5,339 nt of DNA, from NCBI GenBank assembly GCA_019084435.1, contig JAHRFV010000302.1:1-5339 (forward strand), given 5' to 3'. Below, piece by piece: positions 1 through 5,339 of this stretch (the stretch's first letter is position 1; each line of letters starts with the position of its first letter). The translations under genes and the position numbers were made by a program. The notes beneath the pieces are model-generated. The model saw nothing but the letters and a program-made list of their open reading frames with translations. It had not been told where the DNA came from and did not search any database. Origin of the DNA: Dethiosulfatibacter sp. GTDB taxonomy: Bacteria > Bacillota_A > Clostridia > Tissierellales > Dethiosulfatibacteraceae.

Positions 1-975
1 AGTAGTCAGTTTAATTGCACTACCATTCAATAACGGATATAGGGTTTGGACAACCCCTTTGCCATAAGTTTTGGTTCCTATTAGAACCCCAGCCTCCCTA
101 TCCTGAACAGCACCTGCAAATATTTCAGAGGCACTTGCACTACCGCCGTTTACCAGGACAGCCAACTCGAAGTTCTGAACTGAAAGATTACTGACATACT
201 CAGTCTCTGCACCGTCATTTCTGACGAGATAAGCCAGTGGTCCCGCCGGAACGAATAAATCAAGAATGGTCAACACCTCATTAAGATTGCCACCAGGATT
301 ATTTCTCAAGTCTATAATCAGCTTGTCAATATCATCCACTAACAGATCAGATAAATGTGTTGCTAAAAGTTCAGCAGTATTTTCATTAAACTGTGTAATT
401 TTCAGATACCCGATATCGCCCTCCATCAATTCTGAATATACAGAACTAATAACAACGGTATCTCTGGTAATTGAATAGTAAATCAGCATGCCATTTCTTT
501 CTACACCTAAAACAACTGTTGTACCGACAGCTCCCCTTATGAGCTTGGCGGCCTCTTCTGTTGAATAACCTGTTATATCAATGCTATCCACATATCGAAT
601 GATATCCTTTGGCATGATGCCTGCCTTTTCTGCAGGGGTTTGGTATAGCGGTGTTACAACAACGATGTCTTGTCCTTCCTTCACAATTTGTATCCCAACA
701 CCCGAAAACTCACCCGCCATTTCAGATGTAAAATCAGCATAATCCTCCGGTGTATAATATACGCTATACGGATCCATATCATTAAATACACCATTGTATA
801 GAGAATCGATGATTTCCTCATAGGTCAAGTCATACAAATAATTAGCCTTTATAAATTTGGCCACTCGCCCGAGAAACTCAAATTCAGTATCGAAGTCTTC
901 CTCCGTTGCGGCAAAAACAGTTGATGAAAACAGTAAAGATACAATCAAAATAAGAATTAATAATCTCTTTTTCAT
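1..975 (-). CDS. S41 family carboxyl-terminal processing protease (CtpA/CtpB-like), 3' end cut by window edge
   Basis: This is a secreted serine protease of the tail-specific/C-terminal processing family (S41), which trims proteins outside the cytoplasmic membrane. The reverse strand reads open for 325 codons from ATG at 975 to the left edge, with AAAGGTGG (988-981) just upstream. Residues 1-22 form a Sec signal peptide (MKKR, then a run of L/I/V, likely cleavage after VFA); no lipobox cysteine is present. Residues 25-85 are the helical N-terminal region, including the family motif DMDPYSVYY (66-74). A PDZ domain spans about 86-168, starting GEFSGVGIQIV. The protease core follows, with LIIDLRNNPGGNL (219-231), GGSASASEIFAGA (277-289) and GTKTYGKGVVQT (300-311). 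The Ser281/Lys306/Gln310 spacing (25 and 4) fits the catalytic set of B. subtilis CtpB as recalled. The C-terminal part is missing. It is divergent from the yybS operon. Paralogs abound, so I give no gene symbol; the substrate, and any sporulation role like that of CtpB, cannot be judged. Confidence 0.95.
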   Translation of the reverse strand, partial: MKKRLLILILIVSLLFSSTVFAATEEDFDTEFEFLGRVAKFIKANYLYDLTYEEIIDSLYNGVFNDMDPYSVYYTPEDYADFTSEMAGEFSGVGIQIVKEGQDIVVVTPLYQTPAEKAGIMPKDIIRYVDSIDITGYSTEEAAKLIRGAVGTTVVLGVERNGMLIYYSITRDTVVISSVYSELMEGDIGYLKITQFNENTAELLATHLSDLLVDDIDKLIIDLRNNPGGNLNEVLTILDLFVPAGPLAYLVRNDGAETEYVSNLSVQNFELAVLVNGGSASASEIFAGAVQDREAGVLIGTKTYGKGVVQTLYPLLNGSAIKLTT

Positions 976-1003
976 ACATACCACCTTTCTTTTTCTAGAC
1001 ACT

Positions 1004-1032
1004 ATTATATTAGACGCAACGAAATAAAGCAA
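1004..1032 (-). promoter_or_regulatory. Predicted sigma-A promoter of the S41 protease gene
   Basis: On the minus strand a perfect -10 hexamer TATAAT lies at 1009-1004, with TTGCTT at 1032-1027 as a partial -35 (TTG matches) and a 17-base spacer. An A7 tract (1050-1044, minus strand) falls about 50 bases before the predicted start site and could act as an UP element. The predicted start near 997 gives a leader of about 22 bases, ending in AAAGGTGG at 988-981 and the ATG at 975. A second ATG at 979-977 is closer to the ribosome site but out of frame. Prediction by consensus only. Confidence 0.6.
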
Positions 1033-1068
1033 AGTTTCCATGATTTTTTTAGGAGGGTTTTAATTAAT

Positions 1069-1097
1069 TTGAAAAAACAGCTAAAATAATGTAGAAT
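1069..1097 (+). promoter_or_regulatory. Predicted sigma-A promoter of the yybS-gdpP-rplI-dnaB operon
   Basis: TTGAAA (1069-1074, four of six consensus bases) and TAGAAT (1092-1097, five of six) are separated by exactly 17 bases, with an AT-rich stretch (1058-1068) immediately upstream. The predicted start site near 1104 gives a leader of about 23 bases that contains little besides the AAGGAG ribosome site at 1115-1120. No other comparably good promoter was noticed at the later gene junctions, so this one probably drives all four genes. Consensus-based prediction. Confidence 0.65.
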
Positions 1098-1114
1098 TAG
1101 TTTATTCAAAAAAC

Positions 1115-1120
1115 AAGGAG
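1115..1120 (+). promoter_or_regulatory. Ribosome binding site that fixes the TTG start of yybS
   Basis: AAGGAG ends six bases before the TTG at 1127. No in-frame ATG lies near the N-terminus of the protein: the next methionine codon in frame is residue 25, inside the first membrane segment. The spacing therefore supports TTG as the true start. Confidence 0.8.
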
Positions 1121-1126
1121 CATAAT

Positions 1127-2086
1127 TTGAGCAGAAATGTCAAAACAAGCAGGCTTACAGAAGCAGCTTTAATAACAGGCATATTAATCATATTCGCAAT
1201 GATCGGAAATTTTGCTTTTCCATTCATAGATTTCTTATATCCCCTTCCGGCATTGTTATTAGCTAAGAGACATGATTACAAGGCTGCCATCATGGCATTG
1301 GTGTCGGCGGGTCTTATTATATTAATGCTTTTGGGTATACAGATGGGAATGTACTACGTTGTGTTGTATTCACCCATGGCAGCTGTAATGGGGTATTTTA
1401 TCAGCAAAAATAAAAAGCCGATTTTGGCGATTGCAGCAGGTAGTGGGGTTTATCTGTTATCTTTTCTCTGTTTGTTGTGGATTATGCAGGCATTTCTCAG
1501 TATTAATCTAGTTGATTATCTCAGAGAAACATTTGTTGAAAGCTTTAAGATTCAAGAAAGTCTTTTCTCGAACTTTGAAGGCATGCAGGAGCAGCTTCAG
1601 ACGTCCAAAGAAGCCTATCAAAATATGCTAGAAATGATCATTCTTTTACTCCCGGCTGTTATTATATTCGCATCGGTTTCTATGGCCCTAATCAACTATT
1701 TTGTTGCACAGAAGATGGGAAAGAGACTCAAAGTATCAATTGAACAAATGGAGGATTTTAGCTACTTCAGACTACCGGCAAACATTTCACTGGGGATGCT
1801 GATTTTTTTAGTAGGAACCTATCTCATCAGCATGACAGACTTTGTCAATAGTGAGGCATTGTCTTCCAATATCATATTTATTTTTCAAATACTGTTCTTT
1901 ATTCAAGGATTGGCCGTCGTCAAATTTATGATGGTCAAATATAAAATTGCGAAATTACTCAGAGCTATGATATTGATTCTTATATTGATGAACGGCTATT
2001 TGAATTTAATTATCACCATGGTCGGTCTGACAGATATTATTTTTGACCTGAGAAAGATTAGAAATAAAAATAGGTGGTTTAGCTGA
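1127..2086 (+). CDS. yybS: DUF2232 (YybS family) multi-pass membrane protein
   Basis: A 319-residue integral membrane protein of the DUF2232/YybS family; its biochemical role is not established. I see about eight or nine hydrophobic segments: roughly 12-31, 33-46, 53-72, 75-92, 98-121, 168-193, 219-237, 247-270 and 279-302. A polar, probably helical stretch (about 130-166, with KIQESLFSNFEGMQEQLQ) separates the first group from the rest, and a second soluble loop lies near 195-217. The C-terminal GLTDIIFDLRKI (300-311) resembles the conserved ending of this family. The start is TTG at 1127, chosen from AAGGAG at 1115-1120. The stop TGA (2084-2086) shares its A with the gdpP ATG, so the two are likely translationally coupled. 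Assignment rests on the membrane pattern, the C-terminal motif and the position directly before gdpP, as in B. subtilis. A link to c-di-AMP signalling is inference from that position only. Confidence 0.85.
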   Translation: MSRNVKTSRLTEAALITGILIIFAMIGNFAFPFIDFLYPLPALLLAKRHDYKAAIMALVSAGLIILMLLGIQMGMYYVVLYSPMAAVMGYFISKNKKPILAIAAGSGVYLLSFLCLLWIMQAFLSINLVDYLRETFVESFKIQESLFSNFEGMQEQLQTSKEAYQNMLEMIILLLPAVIIFASVSMALINYFVAQKMGKRLKVSIEQMEDFSYFRLPANISLGMLIFLVGTYLISMTDFVNSEALSSNIIFIFQILFFIQGLAVVKFMMVKYKIAKLLRAMILILILMNGYLNLIITMVGLTDIIFDLRKIRNKNRWFS

Positions 2087-2088
2087 TG
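2072..2088 (+). promoter_or_regulatory. Overlapping TGATG stop/start junction yybS-gdpP with internal ribosome site
   Basis: AGGTGG (2072-2077) lies inside the last yybS codons, eight bases before the gdpP ATG at 2086. The yybS stop TGA and the gdpP start ATG share one base, an arrangement typical of termination-reinitiation coupling, which would tie GdpP output to YybS translation. Confidence 0.8.
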
Positions 2089-4080
2089 AAAGGATTAAAA
2101 GGACGAAGTTTTCTAACTGAAGAAGGTAGTATTTTTTTCTATATTTCACTGGCACTGTTTATCACAATGGTGATTCTTGGCAACTATTATACGTCACTTC
2201 TGGCAGGTGTCGCAATCCTAGTGGCTATTAGAATCAACTCGAATAAATTCGAAGACAGAAAAAAAGAACTAAACCAATATCTGATTGAATTCACCAATAC
2301 AATTGATGATATGTCGAGACAAGCCTTATTGAACTTTCCTATACCTTTGACCATCATAGGCAGCGATGGTGAAATTCATTGGTATAACTCAAAGTTTAAA
2401 GAAGTGGTTAAGAACGACAAGGGTCACAAGGACCACATCAAATCATATTTCCCTTCCTTCTCAATGAAAAGTCTATTGGATGCCAATGAAAATGCATCTT
2501 TTGACATACAATACGGAACAAAAAACTACAATGTGATTTTTAGCAAAATAGAAGGCAATGAAACAGATAGTGCTGTTTACATGCTATATTTTCTTGACAA
2601 TACAAGATTTACCAATCTGAAAGAAGCCTATTCGGCTGAAAAAACACTTGTTGCGATCGTTGAGATCGATAATTTTGATGAAATATCGAAAAAAATGGAC
2701 AGGGTGGAGAAGACATCCCTCATGGCCAGAATTGAAAGAGAATTAAGTGTCTTTACACAAAGGATGAACGGCTTCATGGTCAAGCATCTGGATGACCGGT
2801 TCCTAATCATATTTGAAAACAGATTTTTGGAAAATCTTATGACCAAAAAATTCGATATATTGGAACAGGTTAAGCAAATCAAAACCGATAAGGATGAGTA
2901 TTTTACCCTGTCTGTAGGACTGGGAGTTGGTGGAAAAACCTTGAATCAACAGTATGAGAGTTCACTAGGTGCTTTGAGTATTGCACTTGGAAGGGGCGGC
3001 GATCAAGCAGTCGTAAAAGGATTGACGAAGGTTACCTACTTTGGTGGTAGAAGTAAGGCGGTAGAAAAAAGCACAAAGGTCAAATCAAGAATCATAGCCA
3101 ATGCTCTAAGACAGATTATAGCCCAATCATCAAATATTATCATAACCGGACACAAATCTGGCGACATGGACTCCTTCGGGGCCTCTCTGGCTATACATGC
3201 TATCGCCAAGGCAATGAACAAGGAAGCTTACATTATTTTGAACAGTAGGAATCCAGAGCTAAAAAGCGTGTTCGAGAGAATTAAGGAAGATGGGACAGAC
3301 TACTCCAAGATCATCATTAATAGCGACGATGCGTTGAAGGTGATTAATGAAAATACCCTTGGTGTGATGGTCGATACCCATAAACCGAGCTTCACTGAAG
3401 CCGCGGATATACTGGATAGAATAGACAGACTTGTGCTCATTGATCATCACAGAAGAGGTGAGGAATATCTGGACGATCCGGTATTGGATTATCTTGAGCC
3501 ATACGCCTCCTCAACCTGTGAACTGATTGCAGAGCTTTTTCAATACATGAATGATCAGATAATCCTAACAAAATTTGAGGCAGATGTGATGCTGGCGGGG
3601 ATTATTATGGACACCAGCGCCTTCACCTTCAAGACTGGCGTGAGAACATTCGAGGCGGCATCATTCTTAAAAAGAGCGGGCGCTGATTCGGTGGATGCGA
3701 AAAGGCTTTTAAGCGATGAGCTTGAAACATGGAAACGGAAATCAGAGGTCATAGAGAGAGCTGAAATCTATAAGGAAGTAGTGGCGATATCGACTATTGA
3801 TGATATCTATACCACGGGATTGATTATAGCTTCCCAGAGTGCCACGGACCTGTTATCGGTCAAAGGAGTTCAGGCAAGCTTTGTCCTGGTAAGGAGGGAG
3901 AAGCATATTCACATCAGTGGCAGATCGACAGGAAAAATCAATGTTCAGGTCATACTCGAAAGCCTTGGTGGCGGAGGCCATCTTGAAATAGCAGGCACAC
4001 AACTAGAGACTCAAGACATGGAGGAAGCAAAAAAGATGCTGCTCCAGGAAATCGACAAATACATAAAGGAGAGTAAATAA
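2086..4080 (+). CDS. gdpP: Cyclic-di-AMP phosphodiesterase GdpP (YybT), PAS/degenerate GGDEF/DHH-DHHA1
   Basis: A membrane-bound phosphodiesterase that hydrolyses c-di-AMP to 5'-pApA, lowering the messenger that controls potassium and osmolyte uptake and wall homeostasis in Firmicutes. The 664 residues match the usual family length of about 655-660. Order of parts: two membrane helices (about 16-33 and 35-50); a PAS domain (about 78-175, starting [21 protein letters not shown]), which binds heme in studied homologs; a degenerate GGDEF domain (about 185-320) whose signature is reduced to LDDRF (235-239), so diguanylate cyclase activity is not expected; then the DHH domain (about 335-500) and DHHA1 (about 570-655). 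Metal and catalytic motifs are intact: H356, D360 and D362 in [12 protein letters not shown]430 in VDTHKPS, D453-H454-H455, D509 in [13 protein letters not shown], and GGGGH (628-632). The ATG follows AGGTGG by eight bases and overlaps yybS; rplI begins one base after the stop. Loss of GdpP is known to raise beta-lactam tolerance in other Firmicutes. Identification is near certain. Confidence 0.97.
   Translation: MKGLKGRSFLTEEGSIFFYISLALFITMVILGNYYTSLLAGVAILVAIRINSNKFEDRKKELNQYLIEFTNTIDDMSRQALLNFPIPLTIIGSDGEIHWYNSKFKEVVKNDKGHKDHIKSYFPSFSMKSLLDANENASFDIQYGTKNYNVIFSKIEGNETDSAVYMLYFLDNTRFTNLKEAYSAEKTLVAIVEIDNFDEISKKMDRVEKTSLMARIERELSVFTQRMNGFMVKHLDDRFLIIFENRFLENLMTKKFDILEQVKQIKTDKDEYFTLSVGLGVGGKTLNQQYESSLGALSIALGRGGDQAVVKGLTKVTYFGGRSKAVEKSTKVKSRIIANALRQIIAQSSNIIITGHKSGDMDSFGASLAIHAIAKAMNKEAYIILNSRNPELKSVFERIKEDGTDYSKIIINSDDALKVINENTLGVMVDTHKPSFTEAADILDRIDRLVLIDHHRRGEEYLDDPVLDYLEPYASSTCELIAELFQYMNDQIILTKFEADVMLAGIIMDTSAFTFKTGVRTFEAASFLKRAGADSVDAKRLLSDELETWKRKSEVIERAEIYKEVVAISTIDDIYTTGLIIASQSATDLLSVKGVQASFVLVRREKHIHISGRSTGKINVQVILESLGGGGHLEIAGTQLETQDMEEAKKMLLQEIDKYIKESK
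4065..4073 (+). promoter_or_regulatory. Ribosome binding site of rplI inside the gdpP 3' end
   Basis: AAAGGAGAG lies within the final gdpP codons, with AGGAG (4067-4071) ten bases before the rplI ATG at 4082. The strong match suits a highly expressed ribosomal protein placed after a low-abundance signalling enzyme. Confidence 0.75.
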
Positions 4081-4081
4081 A

Positions 4082-4528
4082 ATGCAGGTTATACTTTTAA
4101 TGGATGATAAATCAATGGGAAAAAAAGGTGATATCATAAACGCCAAGGACGGCTATGCCAGGAATTTTTTGATACCAAAAGGCATTGCTATTGAGGCTAC
4201 AAAAGAGAACTTGAAGCACCTAGAGAGAGAGAAACAGAAGATGCTGCATTATGAGGAAAAGCTGCTAGAGGAGTCTAAGCTTTTAGCTGAACAAATTGAA
4301 AGCAAATCCATTGAAATAAAAATAAAGGCAGGCGAGAACGGAAAGCTATTCGGATCAGTCACAACAAAAGAAATAGCTCAGGAATTCAAAAGCCAGCATA
4401 AAATAGAAATAGACAAGAAGAAGATAGAGTTGAAAGACCCCATAAAAACAGTCGGTACCCATGAGGTGCTGGTCAAGCTTCATAGTGAAGTAACTGCAAA
4501 ATCAAAGGTGATTGTAACTGGAATCTAG
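4082..4528 (+). CDS. rplI: 50S ribosomal protein L9
   Basis: A component of the large ribosomal subunit; L9 binds 23S rRNA near the base of the L1 stalk and influences reading-frame fidelity and subunit maturation. The 148 residues are the full usual length. The N-terminal rRNA-binding domain (1-52) opens MQVILLMDD and carries the family signature around [19 protein letters not shown] (16-34), including G13, G16, G24, Y25, N28, L30 and G34; position 21, commonly valine, is alanine here. A long charged connecting helix spans about 42-75. The C-terminal domain (about 80-148) includes [16 protein letters not shown] and ends in a typical beta strand (KSKVIVTGI). The gene starts one base after gdpP and its TAG stop overlaps the dnaB ribosome site, so it is embedded in the operon. 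Coupling to both neighbours is inferred from spacing. Confidence 0.98.
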   Translation: MQVILLMDDKSMGKKGDIINAKDGYARNFLIPKGIAIEATKENLKHLEREKQKMLHYEEKLLEESKLLAEQIESKSIEIKIKAGENGKLFGSVTTKEIAQEFKSQHKIEIDKKKIELKDPIKTVGTHEVLVKLHSEVTAKSKVIVTGI

Positions 4529-4533
4529 GAGTG
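4527..4533 (+). promoter_or_regulatory. Ribosome binding site of dnaB overlapping the rplI stop codon
   Basis: AGGAGTG begins inside the rplI TAG stop (4526-4528), and its AGGAG core ends six bases before the dnaB ATG at 4538. A ribosome finishing rplI would occupy this site, favouring coupled translation. The GTG at 4531 is out of frame with dnaB and is not the start. Confidence 0.8.
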
Positions 4534-4537
4534 AAAT

Positions 4538-5339
4538 ATGTCCGAACAAATGATAGGAAGAATGCCACCCCATAGCCTTGAAGCGGAGCAATCCATCCTT
4601 GGCTCAATTATGCTAGATAAAAACGCATTGGAAACAGCAGTTACCAAGCTTAAAAATGAGTATTTTTATTTTGAGGCCAACAGGGAAATATTTGAAGCGG
4701 CAAAAAGCCTCACACTTAAAAACCACCCAGTTGATCTTCTGACAATAACCGAAGAGCTGAAAAAAAGGAAAACCATCGACCAGATTGGTGGGATAGAGTA
4801 TCTTGTCGGGTTATCAGATAATATTGCAACCACAAGAAATACAGAAGCCTATTGCAACATCGTGGAAGAAAAAGCTATAATCCGGGAACTGATTATGGCA
4901 GCAGAGGAAATAAAGAATAAAGGGTTGGATAATGCAAGCGAGTCAAAAGCCCTTATAGAATTGGCAGAATCCAGAATCTTTTCGATTTCACAGTCCAGAC
5001 AGCATAGAGATTTCTCACACATGAGAGACATCGTGCTGGATGTTTTCAATCTTCTCGAGGATAGAGCCAACAGTAACAGCGATATGACCGGACTGACAAC
5101 CGGATTTAAAGAAATAGATATGATGACATCAGGTCTCCAACGATCGGATTTTATACTGATAGCAGCAAGACCATCCATGGGTAAAACCGCACTTGCTCTA
5201 AACATCGCTCTGAATTCAGCGATTAAAGCCAAGGCCAAGGTAGCCATCTATTCATTGGAAATGTCCAAAGAACAATTGGTTCAGAGGATTATTAGCATGG
5301 AATCTCTTGTGGAGAGCAACAAACTGAGAACAGGCAGAT
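4538..5339 (+). CDS. dnaB: Replicative DNA helicase DnaB, 5' part (267 codons visible)
   Basis: The hexameric replicative helicase that unwinds DNA at the fork by ATP hydrolysis (called DnaC in B. subtilis). The visible part contains the N-terminal helical domain (about 11-110), which starts with the family motif MPPHSLEAEQSILGSIMLD (9-27) and includes DLLTITEELKK; the linker region (about 115-180), which packs on neighbouring subunits; and the beginning of the RecA-like ATPase core. The core begins GLTTGFKEIDMMTSGLQRSD (185-204). Walker A is ARPSMGKT (210-217, with K216 and T217), followed by IYSLEMS (237-243), whose E241 matches the conserved catalytic glutamate position. Walker B and the DNA-binding loops lie beyond the right edge, as does any intein, a common insertion in this gene; none is seen up to 5339. 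The ATG at 4538 is set by AGGAG at 4527-4531, nine bases after rplI. Last gene visible in the operon. Confidence 0.98.
   Translation, partial: MSEQMIGRMPPHSLEAEQSILGSIMLDKNALETAVTKLKNEYFYFEANREIFEAAKSLTLKNHPVDLLTITEELKKRKTIDQIGGIEYLVGLSDNIATTRNTEAYCNIVEEKAIIRELIMAAEEIKNKGLDNASESKALIELAESRIFSISQSRQHRDFSHMRDIVLDVFNLLEDRANSNSDMTGLTTGFKEIDMMTSGLQRSDFILIAARPSMGKTALALNIALNSAIKAKAKVAIYSLEMSKEQLVQRIISMESLVESNKLRTGR

Larger units (their letters stand above)
976..1126. other. Divergent intergenic region between the protease gene and the yybS-gdpP-rplI-dnaB operon
   Basis: These 151 bases carry both promoters back to back. About 36 bases separate the two -35 elements (1033-1068). That spacer holds a T7 run (1044-1050), an AGGAGGG motif (1051-1057) and an AT-only palindrome TTAATTAA (1060-1067), which sits where an UP element for the rightward promoter would be. 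TAGAC occurs twice (996-1000 and 1011-1015), flanking the leftward -10. I see no hairpin of terminator type and no room for a riboswitch such as the c-di-AMP (ydaO) class. Confidence 0.7.

Noticed and set aside
266..478. A 70-codon plus-strand open frame with an ATG start
   Set aside because: It lies antisense within the S41 protease gene, across the region between its PDZ and catalytic motifs. The protein resembles nothing I know, and the reverse frame carries clear family motifs.
994..999. TCTAGA palindrome and repeated TAGAC around the leftward -10 element as an operator
   Set aside because: The repeats are only five or six bases, and short matches like these are expected by chance in AT-rich intergenic DNA.
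1044..1050. T7 run as part of an intrinsic terminator
   Set aside because: No GC-rich stem-loop precedes it on the plus strand, and no gene ends here. An AT-rich promoter element is a better reading.
976..1126. A c-di-AMP (ydaO-type) riboswitch controlling the gdpP operon
   Set aside because: The leader from the predicted promoter is only about 23 bases, and the entire gap is 151 bases, with no conserved riboswitch core recognised.
2628..2882. An 84-codon minus-strand open frame
   Set aside because: It is antisense to the degenerate GGDEF region of gdpP, with no ribosome site or recognisable domain; it is a frame shadow.
3036..3752. Three minus-strand open frames of 61-65 codons
   Set aside because: All are antisense to the DHH region of gdpP, whose plus-strand motifs are unmistakable; none has a recognisable product.
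4849..5247. A 132-codon minus-strand open frame
   Set aside because: It is antisense to dnaB, covering the linker and Walker A region. Its serine/leucine-rich composition is what the complement of this frame would give, and it has no family motif.

Overview
The window looks like ordinary core chromosome from a low-to-moderate GC Firmicute, most likely a member of the Clostridia. The evidence is the AT-rich composition, the strong AGGAG/AGGTGG ribosome binding sites, the good sigma-A type promoters, and the gene order yybS (DUF2232) - gdpP (yybT) - rplI - dnaB, which is the same core order as in Bacillus subtilis and many clostridia. The genus cannot be fixed from the sequence alone.

Layout. 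Bases 1-975 (minus strand) hold the first 325 codons of a secreted S41-family carboxyl-terminal processing protease with a signal peptide, a PDZ domain and the Ser/Lys/Gln catalytic set; its 3' end lies beyond the left edge. Bases 976-1126 are a compact divergent promoter region with one convincing promoter pointing each way. From 1127 to the right edge, four plus-strand genes are packed almost without gaps: a multi-pass membrane protein of the DUF2232/YybS family (1127-2086, TTG start); the cyclic-di-AMP phosphodiesterase GdpP (2086-4080, overlapping yybS by one base in TGATG); ribosomal protein L9 (4082-4528, one base after gdpP); and the replicative helicase DnaB (4538 onward, cut by the right edge after 267 codons).

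How the genes work together. The four plus-strand genes are very probably one operon read from the promoter at 1069-1097, since no terminator or further promoter is evident in the tiny gaps and the junctions favour translational coupling. The operon joins second-messenger turnover (GdpP hydrolyses c-di-AMP, which controls potassium/osmolyte balance and wall homeostasis), translation (L9) and replication (DnaB). YybS has no established function, but its tight coupling to gdpP suggests a membrane role linked to it. The divergent protease acts outside the membrane and has no evident functional link.

I looked for an undescribed system and did not find one. All five genes belong to known families and are intact as far as visible. 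The points worth a second look are small: the unexplained strong Shine-Dalgarno-like AGGAGGG between the two promoters, the yybS-gdpP coupling, and a few residue variations in GdpP. No tRNA, rRNA, CRISPR, insertion sequence, riboswitch or intrinsic terminator was recognised.
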